A stretch of DNA of 64,000 nt from Streptomyces sp. NBC_01439 (GTDB taxonomy: Bacteria > Actinomycetota > Actinomycetes > Streptomycetales > Streptomycetaceae), in the NCBI RefSeq assembly GCF_036227605.1, contig NZ_CP109487.1, positions 2,976,001 through 3,040,000 of the forward strand. Reading direction: 5' to 3'. Of the stretch, positions 1-9,135 are shown one piece after another (within the stretch, counting starts at the first letter, position 1; each line of letters begins with the position of its first letter). The position numbers were made by a program, and so were the translations under genes. The notes beneath the pieces were generated by a model that saw only the letters and a program-made list of their open reading frames with translations, did not search any database and had not been told where the DNA came from.

Positions 1-1566
1 GGCGATCCGGGCGGCGGGGGTCCGTGCGTGGTCCAGCCACTCGGCGGCGGGGCCGGAGGTGGCGTCCTGCGCGAGCAGCAGCTGGACGGTGTCCCCGTCG
101 GACAGGGCGGAGGACAGGGAGGTGAGGCGCCCGTTGACGCGGGCGCCGATACAGCCGTGGGCCGCCTCGCCGTGCTGCGCGTAGGCGGCGTCGATACAGC
201 TGGCTCCGGCCGGCAGACTGATCGTGCCGGTGGCGCTGCCATCGTCCCGGAACACGGTGATCTCCCGGTCCTGGGCCAGCTCCGCCCGGAGCACGGTCCA
301 GAAGGTGTCGGGGTCGGGCGCGGACTGTTGCCAGTCGAGGAGTCGGGACAGCCAGCCGGGGCGCGTGGGGTCCACGCGCTCCTCGTCCGGGTCGGCGGCG
401 GCATCGGCCGTCGCGGTGGCGTACGGATTGCCGAGGGCGACCACGCCGGCCTCGGCGACGCGGTGCATCTGCCGGGTCCGCACGATGACCTCGGCCACGT
501 AGCCCTCGGGGGTGGCGAAGGCGGTGTGCAGCGACTGGTAGAGGTTGAACTTCGGGGTGGCGATGAAGTCCTTGAACTCTGAGACGACCGGGGTGAAGCA
601 GGTGTGCAGCTCGCCGAGCACGGCGTAGCAGTCGGCGTTCTCGCCGACGAGGACGAGGATGCGGCCGAAGTCGGAGCCGCGCAGTTCGCCGCGGGTGCGG
701 GAAATGCGGTGCACGGAGACGAAGTGCCGTGGCCGGACCTGTACTTCGGCGGCGATGCCGGCCTCGCGCAGGACACCCCGTACGGAGTCGGCGATGGCGG
801 GCAGCGGGTCGCGTTCTCCGGCATGGGCGGCGAGGAGCGCGCGGGTGCTCTCGTACTCCTCGGGGTGCAGGATCGCGAAGACGAGGTCTTCCAACTCGGT
901 CTTGAGGGCCTGCACGCCGAGCCGTTCGGCCAGCGGGATGAGCACGTCGCGGGTGACCTTGGCGATGCGGGCCTGCTTCTCGGGGCGCATCACGCCCAGG
1001 GTGCGCATGTTGTGCAGCCGGTCGGCGAGTTTGATGGACATGACGCGGACGTCGTTGCCGGTGGCGACGAGCATCTTGCGGAAGGTCTCGGGTTCGGCGG
1101 CGGCGCCGTAGTCGATCTTCTCCACCTTGGTGACGCCGTCGACGATGAAGCACACCTCGTCACCGAACTCCGCCCGGACCTGGTCGAGGGTCACGTCGGT
1201 GTCTTCGACGGTGTCGTGGAGCAGAGAGGCCGTCAAGGTGGTGGTTTCGGCGCCGAGTTCGGCGAGGATCAGGGTGACGGCGAGTGGATGTGTGATGTAC
1301 GGCTCACCACTTTTTCGCATCTGGCCGCGGTGCGAGGTCTCCGCGAGGAGATACGCGCGGCGCAGAATGGACAAATCGGCGTCCGGGTGGTGGGCGCGGT
1401 GCGCCTCGGCAACGTGGCCGATCGCGTCCGGAAGCCGGTCTCGTGACGTCGGCCCGAGCAGGGCCGCGCGCCCGAGCCGGCGCAGATCGAGCCTGGTCCG
1501 ACCGCGTCTGCGGAGCTCAGGGCGCGCTTCGGGGTGTGCTTCGGGGTTCGTGGCCTCTGCACTCAT
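1..1566 (-). CDS. rshA: RelA/SpoT-family (p)ppGpp enzyme RshA, C-terminus cut by window edge
   Basis: The first 522 codons of a RelA/SpoT homologue; the rest lies left of the window. The family makes and degrades the alarmone (p)ppGpp in the cytosol. The HD hydrolase domain spans about residues 70-215 and keeps its metal and catalytic signatures: THP near 92, LLHDTVEDTD at 115-124, KLADRLHN near 178. The synthetase domain follows (about 250-375) and a TGS domain lies at about 436-500. The synthetase has unusual residues: VRPRHFVSVHR at 275, EFKD instead of the usual RFKD at 330, and EVIVRT instead of ExQIRT at 359. Hydrolysis therefore looks intact while synthesis may be weak or altered. The ATG at 1566 fits the family N-terminus. 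I chose rshA over relA because of the dapF neighbour, as recalled for S. coelicolor (SCO5794). Known: two Rel homologues occur in Streptomyces. Inferred: a hydrolase-biased role. Confidence 0.9.
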   Translation of the reverse strand, partial: MSAEATNPEAHPEARPELRRRGRTRLDLRRLGRAALLGPTSRDRLPDAIGHVAEAHRAHHPDADLSILRRAYLLAETSHRGQMRKSGEPYITHPLAVTLILAELGAETTTLTASLLHDTVEDTDVTLDQVRAEFGDEVCFIVDGVTKVEKIDYGAAAEPETFRKMLVATGNDVRVMSIKLADRLHNMRTLGVMRPEKQARIAKVTRDVLIPLAERLGVQALKTELEDLVFAILHPEEYESTRALLAAHAGERDPLPAIADSVRGVLREAGIAAEVQVRPRHFVSVHRISRTRGELRGSDFGRILVLVGENADCYAVLGELHTCFTPVVSEFKDFIATPKFNLYQSLHTAFATPEGYVAEVIVRTRQMHRVAEAGVVALGNPYATATADAAADPDEERVDPTRPGWLSRLLDWQQSAPDPDTFWTVLRAELAQDREITVFRDDGSATGTISLPAGASCIDAAYAQHGEAAHGCIGARVNGRLTSLSSALSDGDTVQLLLAQDATSGPAAEWLDHARTPAARIA

Positions 1567-1706
1567 GGGCACCTCCGGCGGCTTCGACCGGCGGTGGTGG
1601 GCATGGGGTGAGCCCTCAGGGCCGGTGCCTGATGTTACCGACCCCACCACGTGGCGCAGTCCACCTCTCGCTCAGCGTGAAACGGATCACCCGTTAGAGG
1701 GAAGCT

Positions 1707-2582
1707 CTAGCCGAAAGCCGTTTCGGTGAGCCAGGACCCCTCGAACTCCCCCGCAGCCACGATCACGGCTGGTCCGGTCATGTCGATCTGCCCGTCGGGG
1801 TGTTCGGTGATGATCAGGGTTCCGCCGGGGAGGTCGACGGTGTACGCGACCGGTTCGCCGGTGGCGGCCGGGTCGACGCCGTCGCGGCGGATGGCGGCCA
1901 CGGCGACGGCGCAGGCGCCGGTGCCGCAGGAGCGGGTCTCGCCGGAGCCGCGCTCGTGGACGCGCATGGCGACGTGTCGGGGGCCCCGGTCGACGACGAA
2001 CTCGACGTTGACCCCGGCCGGGTAGGCGGACTCCGGGCTGAACGCGGGGGCGGCGAACAGGTTCCCCGCGTGGTCGAGGCTCTCGACGAAGGCCACCGCG
2101 TGCGGGTTGCCCATGTTCACGTTCCGCGCGGTCCAGCTCCGGGCGTCGACGCTGACCGTGACCTCGCCGGCGGGCAGCTCGGCGCGGCCCATGGAGACGG
2201 TGACGTCGCCCTTCTTGTCGAGGTGCACCCGCTTGACGCCCCCGCGGGTGGCGACGGCGAGGTCGCCCGGTTCGACGTGTCCGGCGTGCTGGAGGTAGCG
2301 GGCGAAGACGCGCACGCCATTGCCGCACATCTCGGCGATGGAGCCGTCGCTGTTGCGGTAGTCCATGAACCACTCGGCTTCGTCGGCCAGGTGCGCGGCC
2401 TCGGGGTGCGCGGCGGACCGGACGACGTGAAGGACGCCGTCAGCACCGATTCCGGCGCGCCGGTCGCACAGCTTCGCGACGGCGGACGCGGGCAGCTCGA
2501 TGGCGTTGTCCGGGTCCGGGACGATCACGAAGTCGTTCTCGGTGCCGTGGCCCTTGAGGAAGGAGAGGGTGGTCTGCGTCAC
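1707..2582 (-). CDS. dapF: Diaminopimelate epimerase
   Basis: DapF converts LL- to meso-diaminopimelate in the cytosol, the last shared step before lysine and the peptidoglycan cross-link residue. (Streptomyces peptidoglycan uses the LL form, so here the enzyme mainly serves lysine synthesis.) The 291-residue protein has the normal length and both catalytic cysteines of this cofactor-free racemase: Cys86 in MCGNGVRVFARYL and Cys219 in SCGTGACAVAVAA. The N-terminus FLKGHGTENDFV is typical. Translation starts at a GTG (2582). It lies between rshA and a small membrane-protein gene, all on the minus strand, and is probably co-transcribed with miaA upstream. Confidence 0.97.
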   Translation of the reverse strand: MTQTTLSFLKGHGTENDFVIVPDPDNAIELPASAVAKLCDRRAGIGADGVLHVVRSAAHPEAAHLADEAEWFMDYRNSDGSIAEMCGNGVRVFARYLQHAGHVEPGDLAVATRGGVKRVHLDKKGDVTVSMGRAELPAGEVTVSVDARSWTARNVNMGNPHAVAFVESLDHAGNLFAAPAFSPESAYPAGVNVEFVVDRGPRHVAMRVHERGSGETRSCGTGACAVAVAAIRRDGVDPAATGEPVAYTVDLPGGTLIITEHPDGQIDMTGPAVIVAAGEFEGSWLTETAFG

Positions 2583-2652
2583 CGGCCCATGGTACCGAGC
2601 ACCAGCTCAGGGCCGCCGGACCGTCCGAAGGGCGGAACCGTCCGAGGGGCGG

Positions 2653-3180
2653 TCAGCGGAGCCGGGCGACCCGGTACACGGCGAGACCTACGACGGCCAG
2701 TGCGACGACGGCGTAGAGCGCGGCCATGCGCCAGTCCGGGCGGCGGCCGCTCCCCCGAACCGGGAGGCCGGGCCACGTGTAGCCGACCCGTCGGGCGGCC
2801 ATCATTCCCCAGCCTCCGGCGCAGCAGCTGATCAGGAAGCCGAGCATGGCGACCACGGCACCGCCGTCGCCGAACTCGAAGGCGAGCGGGAAGGCGAACA
2901 TCAGCGAACCGGTGGCGGCGAGCATCGCAATGGGGGCGATCTGCCACAGGCGCAGGCGGCGCTGCGGGCGCAGTTCGACCTCGAACTCGGGTCCGGCGGC
3001 GGCTTCCGCCTCGGCGGAGTCCGGGGTGTCCGGGCCGTCCGGGGTCAGTCGCGCCGGATCGGCGGGCAGCCCGAGGCCCGCGGGCCCGTCCGTCTCGTCG
3101 GTCCCGTCCAGAAGCATCGGGTCCGCTTCCCTCCGGGTATCGTCCCGCCCGGTGTCGCGAGGGCCGGCCTCCATCGCCAC
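2653..3180 (-). CDS. Conserved hypothetical membrane protein
   Basis: A 175-residue protein I cannot assign to a function. The first 75 residues are hydrophilic, acidic and Pro/Gly-rich. Three hydrophobic segments follow, at about 82-100, 107-127 and 155-170, so it should be an inner-membrane protein with a cytosolic N-terminal tail. GTG 3180 follows a strong GGGGAGGG ribosome site; an ATG two codons later (3174) is the alternative start. It sits between miaA and dapF, and I recall a small membrane protein at the same place in S. coelicolor (SCO5792). It is likely part of the miaA-dapF transcript. No catalytic motif is visible. Confidence 0.75.
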   Translation of the reverse strand: MAMEAGPRDTGRDDTRREADPMLLDGTDETDGPAGLGLPADPARLTPDGPDTPDSAEAEAAAGPEFEVELRPQRRLRLWQIAPIAMLAATGSLMFAFPLAFEFGDGGAVVAMLGFLISCCAGGWGMMAARRVGYTWPGLPVRGSGRRPDWRMAALYAVVALAVVGLAVYRVARLR

Positions 3181-3306
3181 GCGCCCTCCCCACTCGGACT
3201 CAGTACGCCGCCGTTCATCGCAGGTGATCGCACCTGCTGGAGTTTGATGATGGCACGCCCCCGGCCCCGCTACTGGCGCGTGAGGCGTCCCGATGCCATC
3301 ACGTGA

Positions 3307-4245
3307 TCAGGCTGTGACCGCTCGTTCGACCAACGACTGCGCGAGTCCGAGGAGTTCCCCCCGGTCGGCGACGGCCCCGCTGAGCCAGTGGACGCGCGGG
3401 TCGCGGCGGAACCAGGAGTCCTGGCGGCGGGCGAACCGCTTGGTCGCCCGGACGGTCTCGGCCCGGGCCTCGTCCTCGGTGCACTCACCGGCGAGCGCGG
3501 CAAGGACCTGCTGGTAGCCGAGCGCCCTGGAGGCCGTGATTCCGTCGCGCAGCCCGCGGGCCTCCAGTGCGCGGACCTCGTCCACCAGTCCGGCCTCCCA
3601 CATCCGGTCGACCCGCAGCGCGATCCGCTCGTCGAGCTCCGGGCGGGCCACGTCGACGCCGATCTGCACGGTGTCGTAAACGGAATCGTGGCTGGGCAGG
3701 TTGGCCGTGAAGGGGCGGCCGGTGATCTCGATCACTTCGAGCGCGCGGACGATGCGGCGGCCGTTGCTGGGCAGGATGGCCTGCGCGGCGGCCGGGTCGG
3801 CGGCGGCGAGCCGGGCGTGCAGGACGCCGGAGCCGCGGAGCGCGAGCTCTTCCTCCAGTCGGGCCCGCACCTCGGGGTCGGTGCCGGGGAACTCCATGAC
3901 GTCCAGGGCGCCACGGACGTACAGGCCGGATCCGCCGACGAGGACGGGGGTACGCCCCTCGGCGAGCAGTTTGTCGATCTCCAGGCGAGCCAGCCGCTGG
4001 TAGTCGGCGACGTTGGCGGTGTCGGTGACGTCCCAGATGTCGAGGAGGTGGTGCGGCACGCCGCCGCGCTCCTCGGTCGTCAGCTTGGCGGTACCGATGT
4101 CCATCCCCCGGTACAGCTGCATGGAGTCGGCGTTGACGACTTCGCCGTCGAAGCGGCGGGCCAGGGCGACGCCCAGGTCGGACTTTCCTGCCGCGGTGGG
4201 ACCTACGACGGCGATGACCCGCGGGGCGGGGGCTGCATTCCTCAC
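3307..4245 (-). CDS. miaA: tRNA dimethylallyltransferase MiaA
   Basis: MiaA transfers a dimethylallyl group to N6 of A37 in tRNAs that read UNN codons. The P-loop GPTAAGKS is at about residues 15-22, followed by VNADSMQLYRGMDIGTAK and the DI(W)DVT stretch that form the substrate channel. The C-terminal DSWFRRDPRVHWL is typical. I chose GTG 4245, which gives 312 residues and follows a GGGG ribosome site. The frame is open to a TTG at 4272 with no better ribosome site. MiaB, which methylthiolates the product, is encoded about 1.6 kb away, so both steps of ms2i6A formation are in this window. Confidence 0.95.
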   Translation of the reverse strand: MRNAAPAPRVIAVVGPTAAGKSDLGVALARRFDGEVVNADSMQLYRGMDIGTAKLTTEERGGVPHHLLDIWDVTDTANVADYQRLARLEIDKLLAEGRTPVLVGGSGLYVRGALDVMEFPGTDPEVRARLEEELALRGSGVLHARLAAADPAAAQAILPSNGRRIVRALEVIEITGRPFTANLPSHDSVYDTVQIGVDVARPELDERIALRVDRMWEAGLVDEVRALEARGLRDGITASRALGYQQVLAALAGECTEDEARAETVRATKRFARRQDSWFRRDPRVHWLSGAVADRGELLGLAQSLVERAVTA

Positions 4246-4430
4246 CGCCCCAGTTTCGCAGCCCCTGGTCAAGACACAGCCATGTACCCGATCGAGTGAC
4301 GTGACGGGGTGGGGTCGGGGTCGTTGCCCTGGCGAGGTTCCGGCCGGACATGCGCCCTGCGTACGCCCGGCGCAGGCCGGTCCGGTCGACGCGGAACTTC
4401 ACTCACACGAGTAACGTTACGGGAGTAGAC

Positions 4431-4640
4431 ATGGGCATTTTTGATCGGTTTTTTCGCCGTAAGGACGAGATTGTGACCGAAGAGGTCGCGACGGAGGACC
4501 TGACGGCGGAGTCCGGCACGGCCGAGGAGGCCGAGCCTGTTGCCGAGAAGTCTCCGGAGGCGGGAGTCGTGGAGATCCCGAAGCAGCAGGCGGCCCCGGT
4601 GGCTGCGGACAGCGAGACCGGCGAGGGCGCCCGTACGTAG
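4431..4640 (+). CDS. Small acidic hypothetical protein
   Basis: A 69-residue protein that starts MGIFDRFFRRKDEIV, a short basic amphipathic head, followed by about 55 acidic residues rich in Glu, Ala and Thr. Ribosome site GGGAG lies five bases before the ATG at 4431; the open frame extends upstream to 4350 but without a ribosome site. It is divergent from miaA and 23 bases before the antitoxin-like gene, with which it is probably co-transcribed. The head resembles a short membrane-binding helix, which is only an inference. I recognise no domain. A similar small gene stands here in S. coelicolor (SCO5790, from memory). Confidence 0.75.
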   Translation: MGIFDRFFRRKDEIVTEEVATEDLTAESGTAEEAEPVAEKSPEAGVVEIPKQQAAPVAADSETGEGART

Positions 4641-4663
4641 CGACCGCCAACGGAAGGTGACCC

Positions 4664-4909
4664 ATGGGCCTGCTGGACAATCTAAAGGCCAAGCTCGCTC
4701 CGGCGAAGGACAAGGTCGGCGATCTCGCGCTGCAGCACGAGGGCAAGATCGGCGAGAGTCTGGACAAGGTGGCCAGGGCCATGGACTCCAAGACCAAGGG
4801 CAAGTACAGCGGCCAGATCACGAGCGGAACGGGCAAGGCGAAGGACGCCCTGGGGAAGATCGCGCACAAGGACGCTCCCGGCGGGCCGACGCCGCCGGCC
4901 GCCTCCTGA
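4664..4909 (+). CDS. Antitoxin-like protein (MT0933/Rv0909 family)
   Basis: An 81-residue protein of the family annotated as antitoxin after mycobacterial Rv0909 (Pfam MT0933_antitox). The N-terminus MGLLDNLKAKLAPAKDKVGDL and the Lys/Asp/Gly-rich amphipathic body match that family, which is often compared with stress-related CsbD-like proteins. The ribosome site GGAAGG stands six bases before the ATG. No toxin gene is adjacent: the upstream partner is the small acidic protein, and a strong terminator follows. It may therefore be a housekeeping member of the family and not half of a toxin-antitoxin pair. The name rests on family resemblance alone. Confidence 0.75.
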   Translation: MGLLDNLKAKLAPAKDKVGDLALQHEGKIGESLDKVARAMDSKTKGKYSGQITSGTGKAKDALGKIAHKDAPGGPTPPAAS

Positions 4910-4921
4910 CGCGGTCCGGGA

Positions 4922-4961
4922 AAGGGGCGCGGGACCGGCACGGCCGGGTCCCGCGCCCCTT
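4922..4961 (+). terminator. Strong hairpin terminator after the antitoxin-like gene
   Basis: A perfect 15-base-pair inverted repeat, AAGGGGCGCGGGACC at 4922-4936 with its complement at 4947-4961 and a 10-base loop. It starts 12 bases after the stop codon. There is no U-tract, as is common in Streptomyces. The hairpin is symmetric and could also stop transcription from the minus-strand gene at 5075. Confidence 0.8.
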
Positions 4962-5074
4962 CGCCGTTCCGAGAGCCCCACGGCCCCTCCTGGTAGCCCT
5001 GTCGCGCCCCGTCGGCTGCGCGGCCGCCGCGCGGCCACGACCGGCCGGGAACGATCAGGAACGGCTACGACCGG

Positions 5075-5797
5075 CTAAGACCAGGCGGCGACGAAGTACC
5101 CCACGCCGTACGGCGCGTCCTCGTACAGCAGCCGTCCCGCCAGCTCCGCGCCCCCGGCGGCGCCGGCCAGCACCTGCCAGGGGGCCCGTCCGGCGGCCTG
5201 GAGCTCGGCCGCGAGAGCGGCATCGATCCCGGCCAACGCGGCGACGTCGGCGGCGCCCAGCGCACGGGCGGCCTCCGCGTCGAAGGCCGCGGCGCGCTCG
5301 TCGAGGTATCCGGGGGCCTTGAGGGTGCGGCACGCACTGCCGTCCCCGAGGACCAGCATGGCCACGCGTTCGGCGGAACCGCCCAGGTCCGCGCCGAGGA
5401 GGCCGCAGCCGCTCGGGGCGAGGTCCGCGGCGACGGCCACCCCGGCGACCGGGGCTGCCGCCCAGCGGGCCTGGCCGAGGAGCCAGCCGGCCACCGCGAG
5501 GGAAGCCGGGAGGGTGGACCCGGTGGCATGGCCGCTCGGCGGTTCGCCCAGGTCGGGGCCCAGGGTGACGGTCAGGTCCACGCCGAACCCGGCGAAGCCG
5601 CCGGGGGTGCCCTGGTCGTACGCGCCGCCCTCGGCGGCGGCCCCGACCACGACCAGCAGGTCGGGCCGGGACGCGGCGAGCACCGCCAGCGCGTCGGAGC
5701 AGGCGGTGCGGGCGTCGCCGAGTTCGGCGGCGGCCCCCGCGGCCACCTCGGGCACGAGCAGCGGCGGGGCAGGACAAACGGCGGCGGCTACGAGCAT
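5075..5797 (-). CDS. Class III extradiol dioxygenase-like (LigB-domain) protein
   Basis: A 240-residue protein with the LigB-like fold signature seen in Streptomyces proteins annotated as class III extradiol ring-cleavage dioxygenase subunit B-like: the N-terminal AAVCPAPPLLVPEV, then DLLVVVGAA, FGVDLTV and the C-terminal APYGVGYFVAAW. The true dioxygenases bind Fe(II) with two His and a Glu. Here the usual first His is replaced by Cys-Pro (VCPAPPL), so ring cleavage is doubtful and the substrate is unknown. It starts at ATG 5797, 38 bases after the miaB stop, in the same direction, and probably shares its mRNA. It is conserved beside miaB in related genomes as I remember. Confidence 0.75.
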   Translation of the reverse strand: MLVAAAVCPAPPLLVPEVAAGAAAELGDARTACSDALAVLAASRPDLLVVVGAAAEGGAYDQGTPGGFAGFGVDLTVTLGPDLGEPPSGHATGSTLPASLAVAGWLLGQARWAAAPVAGVAVAADLAPSGCGLLGADLGGSAERVAMLVLGDGSACRTLKAPGYLDERAAAFDAEAARALGAADVAALAGIDAALAAELQAAGRAPWQVLAGAAGGAELAGRLLYEDAPYGVGYFVAAWS

Positions 5798-5835
5798 GAT
5801 CCGCAGCCTAGCCGCAGGCGCGGGGCCCGTGCCCC

Positions 5836-7359
5836 TCAGGAGGAGGTGGGCACCGAGCAGCCGGAGGTGACGACCGGCAGGGGCGCCGGGACGCCCAGCT
5901 TCGGGATCCCGAGCATGACGCCCGCCGGCTGGGCGGGGGCGGCGTTGCGCTTCTCCCAGGCGTCGCCGGCGCGGGTGCGGCGCACGATCAGCGTCGGGCC
6001 CTCGGCCAGCAGGTGGTGCGGCGCGGCGTAGGTGATGTCCACGGTGACCACGTCGCCGGGGCGGACCTCCTGCTCCGGCTTGGTGAAGTGGACCAGGCGG
6101 TTGTCGGGGGCGCGGCCGGACAGGCGGTGCGTGGCGCCGTCCTTGCGGCCCTCGCCCTCCGCGACCATGACCTCCAGGGTGCGGCCGACCTGCTTCTTGT
6201 TCTCCTCCCAGGAGATCTCCTCCTGGAGGGCGACCAGGCGCATGTAGCGGTCCTGCACGACCTCCTTGGGGATCTGCCCGTCCATGTCGGCGGCGGGGGT
6301 GCCGGGCCGCTTGGAGTACTGGAAGGTGAAGGCGTTCGCGAAGCGGGCCTCGCGCACGGCGTGCATCGTCTGCTGGAAGTCCTCCTCCGTCTCGCCGGGG
6401 AAGCCCACGATGATGTCGGTGGAGATCGCGGCGTGCGGGATCGCGGCGCGGACCTTCTCGATGATGCCGAGGAACCGCTCCTGCCGGTACGAGCGGCGCA
6501 TCGCCTTCAGGATCGGGTCCGAACCGGACTGCATCGGCATGTGCAGCTGCGGCATCACGTTCGGGGTCTCGGCCATCGCCGCGATCACGTCGTCCGTGAA
6601 GTCGCGCGGGTGCGGGGAGGTGAAGCGGACCCGCTCCAGGCCCTCGATCTGGCCGCAGGCGCGCAGCAGCTTGCTGAAGGCCTCCCGGTCGCCGAGGTCC
6701 GAGCCGTACGCGTTCACGTTCTGGCCGAGCAGGGTGATCTCCGAGACGCCCTCGGCGACCAGGGCCTCCACCTCGGCGAGGATGTCGCCGGGCCGGCGGT
6801 CCTCTTCCTTGCCGCGCAGGGCCGGGACGATGCAGAAGGTGCAGGTGTTGTTGCAGCCGACGGAGATCGAGACCCAGGCGGCGTAGGCGGACTCGCGGCG
6901 GGTCGGGAGCGTGGAGGGGAAGGCCTCCAGCGACTCGGCGATCTCGACCTGCGCCTCCTCCTGGATGCGGGCGCGCTCCAGCAGTACGGGCAGCTTGCCG
7001 ATGTTGTGCGTACCGAAGACGACGTCGACCCAGGGGGCCCGCTTGACGATCGTGTCGCGGTCCTTCTGGGCGAGGCAGCCGCCGACGGCGATCTGCATGC
7101 CGGGGCGCTTCGTCTTCATCGGGGCCAGTCGGCCGAGGTTGCCGTACAGCTTGTTGTCGGCGTTCTCGCGGACCGCGCAGGTGTTGAAGACCACGACGTC
7201 GGCGTCGCCGTCGGCGCCTTCGGGCGCCCGGACGTAACCGGCGTCCTCCAGCAGACCGGAGAGCCGCTCCGAGTCGTGCACGTTCATCTGGCACCCGTAG
7301 GTGCGCACCTCGTAGCTTCGCTTCACGTCCACTGCCTGGCTCCGGTCGCTGCTGGTCAT
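5836..7359 (-). CDS. miaB: tRNA-2-methylthio-N6-dimethylallyladenosine synthase MiaB
   Basis: A radical-SAM methylthiotransferase that converts i6A37 to ms2i6A37 in tRNA. The 507-residue protein has the three domains in order. The N-terminal MTTase domain carries cluster cysteines 23 ([12 protein letters not shown]), 61 (NTCAVREN) and 95 (GGCLAQ). The radical-SAM domain has CNNTCTFC (Cys169, 173, 176). A C-terminal TRAM domain follows from about residue 400. Its ATG overlaps the TGA of the upstream gene (ATGA, 7356-7359), so translation is probably coupled. A downstream Asp-rich stretch in the first domain is slightly longer than in E. coli MiaB. Confidence 0.96.
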   Translation of the reverse strand: MTSSDRSQAVDVKRSYEVRTYGCQMNVHDSERLSGLLEDAGYVRAPEGADGDADVVVFNTCAVRENADNKLYGNLGRLAPMKTKRPGMQIAVGGCLAQKDRDTIVKRAPWVDVVFGTHNIGKLPVLLERARIQEEAQVEIAESLEAFPSTLPTRRESAYAAWVSISVGCNNTCTFCIVPALRGKEEDRRPGDILAEVEALVAEGVSEITLLGQNVNAYGSDLGDREAFSKLLRACGQIEGLERVRFTSPHPRDFTDDVIAAMAETPNVMPQLHMPMQSGSDPILKAMRRSYRQERFLGIIEKVRAAIPHAAISTDIIVGFPGETEEDFQQTMHAVREARFANAFTFQYSKRPGTPAADMDGQIPKEVVQDRYMRLVALQEEISWEENKKQVGRTLEVMVAEGEGRKDGATHRLSGRAPDNRLVHFTKPEQEVRPGDVVTVDITYAAPHHLLAEGPTLIVRRTRAGDAWEKRNAAPAQPAGVMLGIPKLGVPAPLPVVTSGCSVPTSS

Positions 7360-8069
7360 GCAACAAGGGTAGGCGGTACCCGGTGGCCCTCCGGTCCCCC
7401 GTTCAGCCGACCCGGGGGAAGGCGGCGGCCGAAGAGGACGAGCAGCAGGTCCTGGGCTTCCCCGTGCACGGGAGTTCCCTCGCCGTGGGACCAGTCCAGG
7501 TCCTGCGCGCACAGCTGGACGCCGGTCAGGTCCGCGCCGAAGAAGCGCAGGGACCGGGGGGTGACCGCGTCGAGGAGGAGCCGCAGCCGGTCTGCGGGGA
7601 CGCGGCGCGGGTGGCCGAGGGCGACGGTGATGTCGAGGCCGTGGACCACGTCGTGGGCGAGGGCTCCGGTGGGGCCGGCGGCGGGCGGTTTCCAGGGGTG
7701 GTCGGCGTTCTCGCGGAGCAGCGCGGCGAGCTCGCGCGCGGTGAAGGCGGCGGCGTCGCGGCGGGCCGTGCGGTCGGTCATCCGGTGCAGGTTGCCGCGG
7801 GCGCGCAGCAGTTCGGCGGCGAAGCCGGGGAGGGTGGTGCGGAAGCCGAGGGACAGGTGGGCGGCGACCTCGCGGACGCGCCAGCCGGCGCAGAGGGAGG
7901 GGGCGTCCCACTGGTCCGGGGTCAGGGCGTCCAGTACGTCGGCCAGCTCGCGGCGTTCGGCGGCGACGGCCGCGGCGATCCCACGGCGGTGCACGGAGGT
8001 GGGCGAGGTGGATCGGGAGGTCGGTCGGGAGGTCGGTCGATCGTTGGGTCGGTCGGTGGGTCGGCTCAT
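7356..8069 (-). CDS. Maleylpyruvate isomerase / mycothiol-dependent DinB-like protein
   Basis: A 237-residue protein of the actinobacterial TIGR03083 / maleylpyruvate-isomerase-type group, four-helix DinB-like proteins that often use mycothiol. The core [20 protein letters not shown] and VAAHL are characteristic, and the [15 protein letters not shown] segment supplies a further metal-ligand His. The first 27 residues are a low-complexity Arg/Pro/Thr/Ser stretch encoded by imperfect GGTCGGTCG repeats, so the real start could be a later codon such as the GTG at about 7994. It overlaps miaB by 4 bases and is divergent from a LysR gene. The substrate is unknown; leucine or maleylpyruvate-type thiol chemistry is only a family guess. 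Confidence 0.75.
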   Translation of the reverse strand: MSRPTDRPNDRPTSRPTSRSTSPTSVHRRGIAAAVAAERRELADVLDALTPDQWDAPSLCAGWRVREVAAHLSLGFRTTLPGFAAELLRARGNLHRMTDRTARRDAAAFTARELAALLRENADHPWKPPAAGPTGALAHDVVHGLDITVALGHPRRVPADRLRLLLDAVTPRSLRFFGADLTGVQLCAQDLDWSHGEGTPVHGEAQDLLLVLFGRRLPPGRLNGGPEGHRVPPTLVA

Positions 8070-8090
8070 GGCTTCAGGGTCGGGGCGGCA

Positions 8091-8106
8091 TTGGGCATAA
8101 GTCCAA
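8091..8106. promoter_or_regulatory. Palindrome in the divergent LysR intergenic region
   Basis: TTGGGCATAAGTCCAA is an imperfect 16-base palindrome (12 of 16 positions symmetric) in the 71 bases between two divergent genes. A second inverted pair, CATAAG at 8096 and CTTATG at 8138, overlaps it and ends on the LysR start codon. LysR regulators usually bind T-N11-A palindromes between themselves and a divergent target, so this is a plausible autoregulatory site. Confidence 0.4.
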
Positions 8107-8140
8107 GAGCGGGTCCTTCTGCAATCTAGAATCCAGGCTT

Positions 8141-9103
<963 letters not shown>

Positions 9104-9135
9104 CAGGACGGCGGACGGGTGGCAGGATCGCGGCC

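Noticed and set aside
1800..2831. A plus-strand frame of 343 codons opposite dapF
   Set aside because: DapF has both catalytic cysteines on the minus strand; the plus frame is Gly/Val/Asp-rich noise.
6013..8100. A 695-codon plus-strand frame opposite miaB and the isomerase-like gene
   Set aside because: Antisense shadow; MiaB has its iron-sulfur cysteines on the other strand.
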